From positions 74,793,839 to 74,857,838 of the forward strand of contig NC_065883.2 of NCBI RefSeq assembly GCF_932274485.2: a stretch of DNA of 64,000 nt. The letters are read 5' to 3'. Origin of the DNA: Patella vulgata (taxonomy: Eukaryota > Mollusca > Gastropoda > Patellidae). Every line of letters begins with the position of its first letter. The first letter of the stretch is position 1. A program made the position numbers and the translations under genes. Of the stretch, positions 53,366-64,000 are shown piece after piece. The notes beneath the pieces were generated by a model that saw only the letters and a list, made by a program, of their open reading frames with translations, ran no database searches and was not told where the DNA came from.

Positions 53366-54055
53366 TTATTCTAATAGAACTACGTGTAAATATGAATGTA
53401 GTTAGCGTTCATGAAAAAAGTATACTCCTACTCACGTATTGAGTTTAACTTTAGGTGATAATTTATTCAAATAGAAATAAATATGGTTAGCGTTCATGAA
53501 AAAAGTATACTCCTACTCACATTTATTGAAATGGGAAAAAATATGCGTTCATAAAATAAATACAAATGCTTATATATTAGTATTTCGTTTTTGCTTATAT
53601 AGTATTATTTCGTTTAAAAAAAAAACAAAAAAACCCCAAAACAAACCCCAGCAAATCATCAGAAAACTCGTATTGATGCCAAATACTTGATGTGAGCGGT
53701 ATAACCAAATTAGGGCAGTTAAAATGAAAAACGGCGGTCTTTATAATGTCATATTTTACAATTTATATTTGTTTAAATAGATTTTTATATTTTGTGTCGT
53801 GGGAATCGGTGAAGTGTAAAAGAAGAATTGAAGTGTTATTGAAAACGATCAGAAATTGTTACTTTACCATCAATCTTCAGAGAACAATACTATGGCTCGT
53901 TCGCGCACTTGTTCTCGCTAACATCAAAACAAATAAAGACGATAGTTTAGGGACTAAATCCATTATGTCGACACTCTCAAGGGCTATTTGCATCTCCTTT
54001 AGCTTAGGTGTTAGTGAATATTTTGACTCATTATTGTCCAAAAGAAACTATATTT
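53366..54055. other. Repeat units, then unassigned
   Basis: 53390-53530 holds two more units with gttagcgttcatgaaaaaag and tatactcctactcac. The 104-codon frame at 53746-54060 has no recognised domain, though it precedes the LINE RT fragment. Confidence 0.4.
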
Positions 54056-54059
54056 TATA

Positions 54060-54215
54060 AAAATGACAATGCTTTTCCAATTATCTCTGACTTCTTTAGC
54101 CTAGCCTTTGCAAGAGGCACTTGTTAAACTGAATTCGGGGTGCTGCAGGGATCGCATCTAACACCTGTCCCATTTCAGATGTCAGTAAATGACCTAGCGG
54201 AAAACTAATGCTGGG
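54060..54215 (+). mobile_element. Small LINE reverse-transcriptase remnant
   Basis: The translated segment GVLQGSHLTPVPFQMSVNDL at about 54137-54196 fits the reverse-transcriptase block usually written GVPQGSVLGPLLFLIYINDL. The sequence upstream, in shifted frames, may be the preceding RT segment. It is heavily decayed; clade not determined. Confidence 0.5.
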
Positions 54216-54329
54216 ACTTGGAAACATGCTCCGTTGTTATGTATTTAATTTCTCTGGTGTCGAGATTACTTTCTGACTATTTAAAGTTACAGTGAAAAGT
54301 CCTATGACGCGAAACTATCGCTATCCTTC

Positions 54330-54398
54330 ATTCCATACCCCATCCCCTCTCCCGCTCTCCCTATCTCGCTCTCGCTTTTTCCATTTCTCTCTCTCTCT

Positions 54399-54436
<38 letters not shown>

Positions 54437-54875
54437 ATCTCCCCCCATCCCTCGCCCTCTCTCCCTCTCTATCGATCTATCTCCCCTCTCTATCCCCCCA
54501 CCATCTCGCTCTCCCTCCCCCTTTTCGCTCTCTCTATCTCGATCACCCTCTCTCCTTTTCTCTCTCTCACTCTATATCTCTTCCCATCTCTCGCCCCCTC
54601 TCTATCGATCTATCTCCCCTCTCTATCCCGCCCCCATCTCGCTCTCCGTCCCTCCGCTCTATCTATCTCGCTCACCCTCTCTCCTTTTCTCTCTCTCACT
54701 CTATATCGCTCCCCACCTCACTCTCTCTCCCTCTCTCTATCCCGCCTCCACCTCTATCTCGCCCTCCCTCCTTCCTTTTCTCTCTCTTACTCTCTACCCT
54801 CGCCCCCAATCTTTCTAGCTCTCTCCCTCTCTATCTATCTCTCTCCACCCCACCCCACTCTCTCTTCTCTCTCTG
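54330..54875 (+). repeat. Low-complexity CT/CA-rich tract
   Basis: Long stretch of ctctccctctctat-type sequence with a (CA)n core at 54400-54434. Strong strand asymmetry (pyrimidine-rich plus strand). The 194-codon frame is compositional. Confidence 0.95.
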
Positions 54876-54879
54876 ATAC

Positions 54880-55750
54880 GCAGTAAAATACGTTTACATA
54901 ATTGACGTATGTACACACATATTAAACAAAGGGTGTAAAGTTTATAACACTATTTTACTGTTTTCGATCAGTGACGTGTTAATATATTTTTGTGCTGTTG
55001 TTATAATACTGGTTAGGTGATGATTGGCGGACATCCGATCAAATCTCGCTAGTATTCATAATCTTATACAAATCATTAACTACGCAGATATATTAACCAT
55101 TGTCCATCGATGATTAAATCGAAAGTAGATTCATATACAACCTTTGTCCACTGATGATTAAATCGAAAGTAGGTTCATATACAACCATTGTCCACTGATG
55201 ATTAAATCGAAAGTAGATTCATATACAACTACCCTTTGTCTAAGTTATCAGTATAAATACTATCAAAAATAATAATCTATCCGACAGCATTATGCAAATC
55301 AACTTTATTTATTTATCTATTATCATGATTATAAAAACGATCGTTGTGATAGAAAGAAAAGGACCATATACGTGAAATTGTGCAAATGATTAAATCACCG
55401 AACAATTATCTCGAACAGCAAATGCAAATCCACAATAGAGATAGATAATACTTATCCATTATCATACAAAACGATCGTTGTTATCTAAAAGTAAAAAAAC
55501 ATACGGTATAACATGTAAATTTGTGAAAATGATTAAATTAACGCAAAATTATCTTAGCTATCATGTATATAATATTACCAAAAATACTAAATTATTGGTT
55601 GAATTGTGATAGGCCCATATATTTTATCGTTGATTTATTAAATATGCCTTATATCTTCAACACCATCAGGTGTGATTATAACCATTATTCTACGATTAAA
55701 CCAAATTTATGCAAATTTACTTAATCTGTAGTAGACTGAACTTTCACTAT
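54880..55750. other. Spacer with a 44-bp tandem repeat
   Basis: 55085-55235 has about 3.5 units of gtccactgatgattaaatcg + aaagtagattcatatacaac. Segments around 55300-55420 and 55430-55560 are similar to each other (tattatcat...aaaacgatcgttgtgat), an old duplication. Confidence 0.6.
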
Positions 55751-55964
55751 TTATGATCCATTTTGTACAAATATATTATCATATGCTTATGTTTCAGCTT
55801 TTCTGCTTTCGGTATTTGTCTCCTTTGTATGAAATAAATTACAAAATATTATTGTTTCCACATTCGCCCCACCCAACCCTCAAACAAAATCGGAAATCAA
55901 TGCAAATTCCGCAACTTTATACTATTGTTCCACATTTTAAAGAAAAAAAAAAATCGGATTTTTA

Positions 55965-56125
55965 TTTATTTATTTCTATTTTTTATTAATTTATTTTATT
56001 TTATTTATTTATTTATTTATTTGTTTAGTTATATTAATTTATTAATTTCTAATTATTAATTTCTATTTATTTATTTTTATTTTTTTATTTATTTATTTTT
56101 ATTTTTTTATTTATTTATTTAAGAA
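55965..56125. repeat. (ATTT)n low-complexity
   Basis: Almost pure A/T tract of atttatttattt with variants. Confidence 0.9.
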
Positions 56126-56285
56126 ACATAATACAATCAATAAGTATTCTGAAGAATAACCCCAGACAATGATTGAATTATATGCCATGAATAACCTGCT
56201 GTTTAAGAATAAGCCATGGAAACAAGCAACAATTACATACCGTATACTGGATTATTTACAATTATAATAAGCGAAATAAGCTATG

Positions 56286-56556
56286 GGAGGGTTGGGTGGC
56301 CGAATGGTTAACGCGTGCACGTTTGATAACAAGGTCTGTCATTGAGTCAACTGGGGTGGTTTCGAATTCCCTCTTGTATGTGACAAGGAGTAGGGTCGCT
56401 TGTCCAACCTCGTGGGTTTTCTCCGTGTACCCCGGTTTCCTCCCACTGCTAAACACCCCTACGCGCAAGCGAATTATTGAAATACAATGGAACCATATGT
56501 TAGTCCCGAAATGACTTAGTTTGTGTCGAGTGGACGTTAAACCCCATTTCTCTCTA
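56286..56556 (+). mobile_element. SINE-A copy, full length
   Basis: Head gggtggccgaatggttaacg, B-box region ggtttcgaattccc, full body, short ctctct tail. Confidence 0.92.
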
Positions 56557-56559
56557 GCG

Positions 56560-57390
56560 CGATAATCAAACTCTGGTTTCTTTTTAAAATTTTTTTTTTT
56601 TTTTTAAAACTTCATTCTTAGGATATCTTAATCCATAATACTCAAATTTCTCCCAAGTAGAAATCTGGCATATCTTCTAGATTTTCATAAAATGTTGACA
56701 CCGTTTATGAGATATTAATGATATAAATTTGATGTCAGATAGTAAGAGTAATGGGTTCAGGGTTGAAGTCACCATTAACCAATTGGTCGGTACAGTGGTC
56801 AAGTGATTAAACGTGAATGCGTTCATTCTCAATACAACACCAAGGACACGCGGTATATCACTCCAACATCCGTCTGTCAACAAATTATCTAACCTTTGAC
56901 CCGAATTAAATGACGTAAAGGGCAAAGGTTAAATCCATATCATGAGGGTATGCTAACAAAGACTTGTGGGTAATTAGGGTCCACAGTTAATCAATTTAAA
57001 ACCAGAGGGCGCTTTTAACAATTATAGAATTAATCCGCAGTCGTCAAATTGGCGATCAAAATAGTGGTGTACGGGTCTGGGCATTAAACCGCCACATACA
57101 CACAGATAGCCCCAGGAGTATCCTAGAATAATTCTAGAAAACAGAAAACAGAAGTTTCATGGTTATTGTATGCAACGATGGCCATAGTTTAGTACAAAAT
57201 TAAAGGGATCTTACAAAATGCAAAATTGGTCCGTAACTCTGATACATAATGTTTAAGTGGAATTTAGCGATTGGGAAACACATTAACATAACACAATCTT
57301 GATGGGTAACAATCACTAGTTTAATACTAAAAGCACAGCGTTCCAACAAATATCCTCTTACCAATATCAAGTACGAAACGTCGCCAGAAA
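56560..57390. other. Spacer, nothing recognised
   Basis: No domain in the short frames; no repeat match within the window. Confidence 0.4.
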
Positions 57391-57625
57391 AAAGCACTTC
57401 GTTTCAACAAGTATGTCGCCAGAAAAAAAGTACGAAACGTCGCCAGAAAAAAGCACGGCGTTTCAACAAGTATGTCGCCAGAAAAAAAGTAACGAAACGT
57501 CGCCAGAAAAAGGCACGGCGTTTCAAAAAGTATGTCGCCAGAAAAAAAGTACGAGAAACGTCGCCAGAAACAAGTATTTATCTTATTATTATCAAATAAG
57601 AAACGTCACCAGGAAAAGGCTTTAA
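57360..57625. repeat. ~62-bp minisatellite, about 4 units
   Basis: Unit made of two similar halves: agtacgaaacgtcgccagaa + aaaagcacggcgtttcaaca and agtatgtcgccagaaaaa. The plus-strand frame with repeated SPEK-type peptide is probably an artefact. Confidence 0.9.
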
Positions 57626-57629
57626 ATAA

Positions 57630-57990
57630 CTTGTATTTCAGGTGTTAACATCTCCGTAAAGCGTAGTAAACAAAATTAAAGATGTATTATGGTAGAGCTA
57701 AATCTGCCCATTACAGGTGTTTTCAAATGTAATAATTATAAGTTATTATTTACATGACAAACCTGTAATCAACTTCCTAGAACATCAGACGGCACAGACG
57801 TAAACGGATTAAAATAGGATCGCTATTTAAAGAATTGTTTTTAAAAAGTAGGGTCGCACTTTTCGTGTTTGTTTAATATCTATCTATGTTTTCTGATGAG
57901 TCCATTGCAGTTTGTATTTGTTTTTAATTGCTGCCCATTTACCATAAATATCAGGGTCTAAGTAAATTCTGGGATTGTACCCTGACCAAC

Positions 57991-58027
<37 letters not shown>

Positions 58028-58730
58028 TCTCTCCCTCCTCTCTCAATTATACTAACTAAACGCAATTGAAGGCCTGAACTATCTAAAATCTGAGAACAAC
58101 CCGACACTCGTCATATCGAAACGTGTGAATTTGTTGCCTTTGAAGAATAAACTGGACAAAATCTCTTTTTCTATTCAAATTAAGAAAAATCCAATTACTT
58201 CAAAGTAGAATCTCGAGTTGAGCTCCTTGACTCCTGTGTAACTATTTTATCCCCCTTTTTTTATACGGACCGATGAATGGTTTGGTGGTTCTTTGTATGC
58301 AGGAATTACCATATTGAATAACAACACCGCGAACAAGGGGCCGAATTGATGACTTTAATGTGTACAAACTTTGAAAAATATCCGCTATTGTGTTCACTAA
58401 CTATTGCTCCTTGTTCCCGACTTTTGCCAACGAGCCAGGTTTCATGTCCTGATAAAAGTTAAGCATCTGTCATACAGAGGATTCCATTTAGAGAGTTTAA
58501 ATGAAAAGCTAGACACACCGAGGTGGATCTGAATGAAAGAAAATGAAGTTTTAACAGTAGTAAAGATGATGACAGCGGGTTGTCTTAAGTCATTACCAGC
58601 CCACAGAGCTTGTTTCCTGTATTGCTATAACACAGCGTTTTGTCAACCGACATGTTTTCATCTATATCCAAGAAGTTGCTTTATTACAGATTTAAATGTG
58701 TTAAATTTACCAATGTCCACCTTCAAGCAA
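57630..58730. other. Spacer with MITE fragment and CT repeat
   Basis: 57665-57800 matches the left end of the TTAA-type MITE (tatggtagagctaaatctgc). CT tract at 57992-58045. No gene. Confidence 0.45.
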
Positions 58731-58732
58731 TA

Positions 58733-58747
58733 TGAGAGAGAGAGAGG

Positions 58748-58790
<43 letters not shown>

Positions 58791-58862
58791 GGACAGATTT
58801 AACGGCCACTCGACACAAACTAGGTCATTTCGGGACTAACATATATATGGTTCGATTTTATT
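58733..58862 (-). mobile_element. SINE-A 3' end with (GA)n and (GACA)n
   Basis: GA tract, short acagacagacag run, then ggccactcgacacaaactag to tatggttcgattttatt. Followed by a duplicate of the preceding flank (accaatgtccacyttcaag) at 58874. Confidence 0.85.
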
Positions 58863-58899
58863 AATTGTTAAATCTACCAATGTCCACTTTCAAGTAATT

Positions 58900-58900
<1 letters not shown>

Positions 58901-58943
<43 letters not shown>

Positions 58944-59252
58944 TTTAACGGCCACTCGACACAAATTAGGTCATTTCAGGACTAACATATGGTGCGATTT
59001 TATTATAATAATTCGCTTGCGCGTCGGGGTATGTAGCAGTGGGAGGAAACCGGAGGGCCCGGAGAAAACCCACGAGGTTGGGCAGGCGACCCTACTCCTT
59101 GTCCTATACAACCGGCGAATCGAAACCATGCCAATTGACTCAAGGGATCTTTTACGTGCACGCCAATATATACACGGAACATCGGTTGTCCATCCCTCTA
59201 TCCTGCACCACTGACAAGGGGAAACCACGTCGGAAAATCCCGATGAACAATT
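58901..59252 (-). mobile_element. Chimera of SINE-A and SINE-B
   Basis: 58901-59141 is SINE-A from (GA)n to ccatgccaattgactc; at aagggatcttttacgtgcac it switches without a gap to SINE-B, continuing to accacgtcggaaaatccc. Both halves are minus. Confidence 0.88.
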
Positions 59253-59530
59253 GAGAAATAACTTTTGAATTAGATTTGTGACCAGTGTAGAAATTTATGG
59301 TGACTTGAAAATATTTACTGGTGTGATCTGTCTACCATATTGTTGATGTCCACCCCAGTGTCAAAAAATAAACCCACTAATTTCTGTATCCTTCGGCTAA
59401 TGGAAATGCATTATTGATAGTGTTGATATTAATGGAAGTGAGAAAAGCCGGATAATTTCAATTAGCACGATTTAATTCCAGTGACAAATAAACACCGGTT
59501 TGATTAACGAATCTCAAAGTAAGATTAACG

Positions 59531-59745
59531 GTTGTTCGATCCCTGCATTGGCTGAGAAAGTTCATCCAGATTTTCCGGCTTAGTTCCCCCATGTCAGTGA
59601 TGCAGGACGGAGGACCCGACAAGGACAGCTGTCTAGTCGTTCGGATGGGACGAAAAACCGAGGTCCCGTGTACACATTGGCGTGCACGTAAACGATCCCT
59701 TGACAGTAGGAAGTTAAGCCCCATTTCATTTCATTTCATTTCAAA
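59531..59745 (+). mobile_element. SINE-B copy with internal deletion
   Basis: gttgttcgatccctgcattg to cccttgacag, then directly taggaagttaagccccattt and tail. Confidence 0.9.
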
Positions 59746-59895
59746 AGTAAATTGCAATGCTCTGTAAACGACACCCGTGTTCACTATTAATAGAAATTGG
59801 GCGATATATTTGTGATGGATTTCCGACACCCTTTTCATCATGGGAGCACCACATGGCTTGAAACACAAGATATTGGGGCGGAAAATAAGACGAAG

Positions 59896-60009
59896 GGTTT
59901 AACGTCCTACTGTTCTGCTCCGAACTTTCTCGGCCAGTGCAGGGATCGAACACCCGACTTCCAGGCTAGCGAGCCAGCGTCTTACCCACTTAGTCACCGT
60001 GAACCCCAG
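59896..60009 (-). mobile_element. SINE-B: both ends joined, middle deleted
   Basis: gggtttaacgtcctactgtt joins aactttctcggccagtgcag and continues through a complete tRNA-like head (gatcgaacacccgacttcca). Confidence 0.9.
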
Positions 60010-60089
60010 TCGAAGTAGGGATACTGTAAAACATTTTATGGATATTCATTTCCAAACCCATGTAATACTGCAACGGATGGTCTGGCTAG

Positions 60090-60303
60090 GATATCTGTTT
60101 AGTCGTTCGGATGGGACGGAAAACTGAGGTCGAATGTACTCATTGGTGTGCACGTAAAATATCCCGTGGTAGTTGGAATTCGATATAAGAGTAGGCCGTA
60201 GCGCCGCTGTCCTGACAAATTTCCTTCATAGCACACTGAATGGCGTATGCCCGTCTTCTTTATCACAGTGCAGAAAAGTGGGACGCTAAACCCCATTTTA
60301 TTT
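60090..60303 (+). mobile_element. SINE-B 3' two thirds, diverged
   Basis: tatctgtttagtcgttcgga to ggacgctaaaccccatttta. Confidence 0.85.
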
Positions 60304-60375
60304 ACCACTCGAGGTGGTCCATAAGTCGCCTTGAATGTACTGGAGTAAAAGTCCATCTATGCACTATTCGAACAA

Positions 60376-60690
60376 GTGAGAGGGAGAGAGAGTGAGAGAG
60401 GGAGAGAGAAATGGGGTTTAACGCCCACTCGACACTTATCACTTTACGTTAAGGAACTACCTTTATATTACACAAGTCAATTTTTTATATTAAAAATGAA
60501 CTATTTTTATTTAATTGCCCTTGATGGAAACACTGGGTCAATATAAAGGACTTTGCAATTGTTGAACTGCTGACAGAAACAATGTATCACTACGCCGTAA
60601 TTTAATCAGGTTCAGTAAAAGTGAAATCTACAGCAAAGAATTATATTTTTTTTTTGTGCATGTAAGAAATGATTGGGTGATAAATAAAAT
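60376..60690. other. SINE-A tip then spacer
   Basis: 60376-60438 is the minus 3' tip of SINE-A (gagagaaatggggtttaacg, cccactcgacac). The rest is AT-rich and unassigned. Confidence 0.5.
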
Positions 60691-60692
60691 CT

Positions 60693-60823
60693 CCAACTCA
60701 TCTTTTTTGATATCAAAAAATATCAACACTCGTCGATAAAGTAGAAAAGAAAAATCGGCAAAGCCTCCTTTTTTTTACTTTATCGACTTGTGTTGATATT
60801 TTTTGATCTAAAAAAAACTCGTA
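60693..60823. mobile_element. Small foldback MITE, ~130 bp
   Basis: Arms ttttttgatatcaaaaaata...tcgataaagtagaaaag and the inverse (ctttatcgacttgtgttgat...tttttgatctaaaaaa) of about 45 bases. Confidence 0.75.
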
Positions 60824-60884
60824 TGATATCCTCTATATCTCGGTCTGTATACGTAAATGTACCTGATTACTGGACGAGACGGCA

Positions 60885-61072
60885 GACGAAGATGTGACCA
60901 ATAAATGATCGATAGGCGTACTCCATACATCGTACTGCGAAGGACATTTTGTGCGAACAGCGGCGATTCATCGTCGACATCCATCTGTCACGGGTGCAAC
61001 GGCCCACGTTTCGACACCGACTAATGAAGACGGACTTACACCATTAAGGAATATTTTGTTCGGATAGTGGCA
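60885..61072 (-). mobile_element. Diverged SINE-B-related pieces
   Basis: Two partial stretches (gcgtactccatacatcgtac and ctaatgaagacggacttaca) in SINE-B order, heavily mutated. Confidence 0.55.
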
Positions 61073-61103
61073 CTAGGCATAACCCGTGCATTGCTCTATG
61101 AGG

Positions 61104-61144
<41 letters not shown>

Positions 61145-61286
61145 GGTTTAACGTCCACTCAACACAAACTAGGTCATTTCGGGACTAGCATATGGTTCAA
61201 TTTTATTTCAATAATTCGCTTGCGCGTAGGGGTCTTTAGCAGTGGGAGGAAACCGGAGGACCCGGAGAAAACCCACGAGGCTGGAG
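61104..61286 (-). mobile_element. SINE-A 3' half
   Basis: (GA)n of about 16 units, near-consensus to gagaaaacccacgaggct; splits the SINE-B-related sequence, which resumes at 61288. Confidence 0.92.
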
Positions 61287-61535
61287 CTCTATGAGGGACA
61301 GCAACAATTCGTCATCGAATTCCATCTGTCACTGTTGAACGGCCTACTTTTCTGCGCCGATTTGTTCCAGGGAAATTTGTCCGGGCAGCGGCGAAAACGC
61401 CTATTCTTCAGCGAATTTCAACTGTGAAGGATTCTTTTCCGTGTACACCAACGAGACCTCAGTTTTTCGTACCATCTGAACGACAACACACTCGTCCTTG
61501 TGAGGCTCTCCGTCCCGTACCACTTGAGTGCTTTG
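61287..61535 (-). mobile_element. Diverged SINE-B-related copy, continuation
   Basis: ctctatgagggacagcaaca to gaggctctccgtcccgtacc; repeats atgagg at both sides of the SINE-A insertion (61086 and 61291), consistent with a target duplication. Confidence 0.6.
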
Positions 61536-61570
61536 TAACTTTGAGGTATAGCGATATTAACATTACTCAC

Positions 61571-61852
61571 CAGTTGGGAGCCGTGGTGACTCAGTTAGTA
61601 GGGCAGCGGCTCACTAACCCGGAGTTTTGGGTTCTAACCTGGTGTTGGCCGAGAAAGTTCCCCGGAATGTTAAAACGTGGTTTCCTCTTGTCGTTCGGAT
61701 GGTACAGAAAAACGAGGTTCTTATGCAGGACAGAGAACCCTCGACAGTTGCCGCTGTCCGGGCAAAATTACCCTCATAGCACACTATATGACATACGCTC
61801 GTCTTTATTAGCGCAGTTTAGAAAAGCAGAACGTTAAATCCCCTTTCATTCA
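61571..61852 (+). mobile_element. SINE-B-related copy with full diverged head
   Basis: Head gtggtgactcagttagtagg and ttttgggttctaacctggtg, body shortened, tail gttaaatcccctttcattc. It may be a separate subfamily. Confidence 0.75.
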
Positions 61853-61854
61853 CT

Positions 61855-62362
61855 CTCCTGTCATCATCACCAGTGACACGCTTGACTGAACCTTTTTATG
61901 GTATCTTCCGTTCCCTTCTCCTTCAACTTGATGTCCCCCTCGACTTCTCCACAAAAGCTGACATTGTAAGTGCTTTTGACGTGAGATGTCAGCAGATCTG
62001 TTATTAATCTGTTTACATGTTTCAACTGGCGCGACAAGTTGTAAAGACCTACAAAAATCCGACAAATAGCCGCTAAAAATACTAGATTGGATTACACGAT
62101 AAACAACAACACGACAACAGGAGTTCCCTTTCAATACTTTACAATGGATCATCATTTCTTCTAACTCCCTTTTCAATTTGGTTTCCCCGCTACAATCGTT
62201 TTTCAAGTGGTTTACATTATGTTCGTGACTTGTGATACATGATTTGCCACACGGAAATAAATAGCTGTTTATTTATTTAAATCACCGAGCCTTGAATTTT
62301 AATTTCAAATTTTGTCACATGATGATGTGAAGGAATTCTGTGATCATGTAATGAATTAGCTG
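61855..62362. other. Spacer, nothing recognised
   Basis: A 118-codon minus-strand frame (61850-62206) begins beside the SINE tail; no domain or splice support, so not called. Confidence 0.35.
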
Positions 62363-62365
62363 GCT

Positions 62366-62366
62366 G

Positions 62367-62411
<45 letters not shown>

Positions 62412-62680
62412 TTCAACGTCCACTCGCCACAAACTAGGTCATTTCGAGACTAACATATGGTTTGATTTTATTTCAATAATTCGCTTGCGGGTAAGGTTCT
62501 TTAGCAGTGGGAGGAAAGCGGAGGACTCGGAGAAAACCCACGAGGTTGGTCAGGCGACCCTAGTCCTTGTCACGTAGACCCGGGGATTCGAAACCACACC
62601 ACTTGACTTAATGACAGGCCTTTTGATACATCGCACACGTGCTAACCATTCGGCCATCTACCCCACCTCCCCCCGCCCCA
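62366..62680 (-). mobile_element. SINE-A copy, full length
   Basis: (GA)n, body with cactcgccacaaactaggtc, head inverse ending ccattcggccatctacccc. Confidence 0.92.
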
Positions 62681-62689
62681 GCTAGGTGG

Positions 62690-63638
62690 TATACAATATT
62701 GTCACCGCGAATTATTACGTGATTAACTGACCAGGTTTTTTTTCTGTTTGCAAATACAACGATAAGTAATCGTATACATATATAATCATTCCTAATCATT
62801 ATCATGTTATAGTTTTCATTTCAATTTATTAACCATAATATGAAGAATCATATTTTGTAAACTTTGGTATATTACATGTCATGTATATCTAATTTCCATT
62901 ATTTATAAGATCTATAAAGTGTATTGTTATTCATCATACGTTAATCAGATTGTAAGTATTTTCATAAATGTATAAAAATATGTTTTAACGCTCCGTGTGT
63001 ATAGCTTGTATTATCTGGTAATCAAACACGCTTAAATACGATTTGATAACCGAATGGCCAGTGTAAGCCGGCTTGTCGCTATGGTAGAGTTTACATACCT
63101 GCAAACTGTTTGAGATATCTTGCGCTAGTCACTCGGAAAGAGGTTGCGTATAAAGATTGTCTGCGATATCACTTCCGTTGAAGCGGACGTTACATAAACC
63201 TATTTCACACACGCGTATAAAGTCAATGATTATTTTTTTATCACTTTCATGCCCAGGAAACAAAAATTACCAGGATTTTGTTTCTCTGTATTTAAAAATG
63301 GATTTGATGTTACTTGAAGGAATGTCTGTAAATTACAGGAAAAATAAATACTGATAAAATTTTCCTGGTAAACTTTGTTTCCGGATTTTTTTACGTTTTG
63401 CCACGGATTTTTTTTGTTGCAGTGTATAGGGTCATAAAATACAAAAACCGACCGAAGTTCAAAAACGGCAGGAGAAACCTTGACAGTTGGCATTCGAAGA
63501 AAAGTAGTCTGAATATCGCCTACCCTGACAAAATTCTCCGTCCTATTATTGTACAAATAACAGTAACAAAACCGAAAAATTACATTGATCAGGTATCGAA
63601 ATTCATTCTAAAGCACAACATCTGGAACTATATAAACC
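62690..63638. other. Spacer, nothing recognised
   Basis: AT-rich; the overlapping frames on both strands at 63157-63700 show no domain. 63155-63200 (ctgcgatatcacttccgttgaagcggacgttac) resembles 6180-6215, a small dispersed repeat. Confidence 0.4.
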
Positions 63639-63639
63639 A

Positions 63640-63822
63640 TTACATAGGCGTGCACGTAAAAGATCCCTTGGTAGTTGGAATTCGATATAAGAGTAGACCA
63701 TAGTGCCGCTGCCCGGCAAAATTTCCCTCATAGCACACAGTTTGGCGTATGCCCGTTTTCATTATCCCAGTCGGAGCAGAACAGTAGGACGTTAAACCCC
63801 ATTTCATTTCATTTCATTTATT
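63640..63822 (+). mobile_element. SINE-B 3' half
   Basis: ggcgtgcacgtaaaagatcc to a long catttcatttc tail, 30 bases before the open frame at the right edge. Confidence 0.9.
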
Positions 63823-63852
63823 TCTAACTCTTTCCCTTTTTCTCCTCTTAGC

Positions 63853-64000
63853 ATGGCGATGTTTGTTAACTTTGACGTTGGCAATCAAAGAAAGGGGTTT
63901 TGCGGCGGCAGAATAATCGAGGTAAATGGTTGGTTACTAAAAATGAAGGATGGTTCTATTGAAACGTACCTAACTCAATCGACATATATTGCTTTGAGAA
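63853..64000 (+). CDS. Open frame running off the right edge, unidentified
   Basis: A frame of 49 codons begins ATGGCGATGTTTGTTAAC directly after a pyrimidine-rich stretch ending in an acceptor-like CTCTTAG (63851), and is still open at the window end. The peptide includes the segments NFDVGNQRKGFCGGRI and GWLLKMKDGSIETYL, alternating hydrophobic and polar as in a small beta-barrel. Codon use looks coding. It could be the start of a gene or an internal exon; a repeat-borne frame cannot be excluded because a SINE-B tail ends only 30 bases upstream. Not recognised. Confidence 0.35.
   Translation, partial: MAMFVNFDVGNQRKGFCGGRIIEVNGWLLKMKDGSIETYLTQSTYIALR

Noticed and set aside
54292-54876. 194-codon Ser/Pro/Leu-rich frame
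   Set aside because: Low-complexity CT-rich DNA.
57413-57625. Frame with repeated ETSPEKGTAF peptide
   Set aside because: A roughly 62-base minisatellite whose period is not a multiple of three; the frame is a short coincidence.
61850-62206. 118-codon minus-strand frame
   Set aside because: No domain, no splice signals, and it begins beside a SINE tail; composition not convincing.
63157-63703. Overlapping frames on both strands near the right edge
   Set aside because: The plus frame ends inside a SINE-B and the minus frame is antisense to it; neither shows a domain.

Overview
Intron-rich, AT-rich eukaryotic DNA with animal-type genes and a very high load of SINEs, MITEs and minisatellites. 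The protein families (peptidase M2/ACE; ankyrin-SOCS-box) and the tRNA-derived SINEs with long shared central domains point to a lophotrochozoan, most likely a mollusc (gastropod-like). This is inference; no species-specific marker was recognised. No bacterial genes, CRISPR array, rRNA or true tRNA gene was seen.

Layout. (1) 1-12760, minus strand: nine coding exons of an angiotensin-converting-enzyme homologue, reading from 12734 leftward; the last roughly 120-150 residues lie beyond the left edge. Several of its introns are largely minisatellite. (2) 12760-20070: intergenic, with SINEs, two arrays of the same 32-bp minisatellite in inverted orientation, and a textbook hAT-type non-autonomous element with an 8-bp target duplication. 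(3) 20070-25350, plus strand: gene A, a four-coding-exon ankyrin-repeat protein of 590 residues ending in a SOCS-box-like tail. (4) 25350-33570: spacer with a degraded L1/Tx1-like LINE on the minus strand (29320-32660) riddled with later SINE insertions. (5) 33570-42885, plus strand: gene B, a tandem duplicate of gene A (591 residues) with the same exon phases but much larger introns, swollen by lineage-specific insertions and two spectacular minisatellites. (6) 42900-64000: no confident gene; foldback elements, a 166-bp satellite-like array, SINEs, a possible first exon with a mitochondrial-leader look at 46979-47082 (minus), and an open frame running off the right edge (63853-64000, plus).

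Main findings. In both ankyrin genes the 3' end of coding exon 2 together with its 5' splice site has been copied into a tandem array inside the following intron: 3 donor copies in gene A, 12 in gene B, with a higher-order 104/160-bp pattern followed by a clean run of 48-bp units. Any read-through beyond the first donor meets an in-frame stop, so the array is a row of decoy or poison donors. Several other minisatellites here also lie very close to splice sites. Two abundant tRNA-derived SINE families (called SINE-A and SINE-B here) are defined with head, A/B boxes, tails and perfect target duplications; a third element shares the SINE-B head but has a different body, and chimeras between families are visible. 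A MITE family with about 45-bp inverted ends and 9-10-bp target duplications looks Mutator-like.

All calls come from reading the sequence by eye; family names of repeats are by resemblance to remembered consensus motifs and were not checked by database search.
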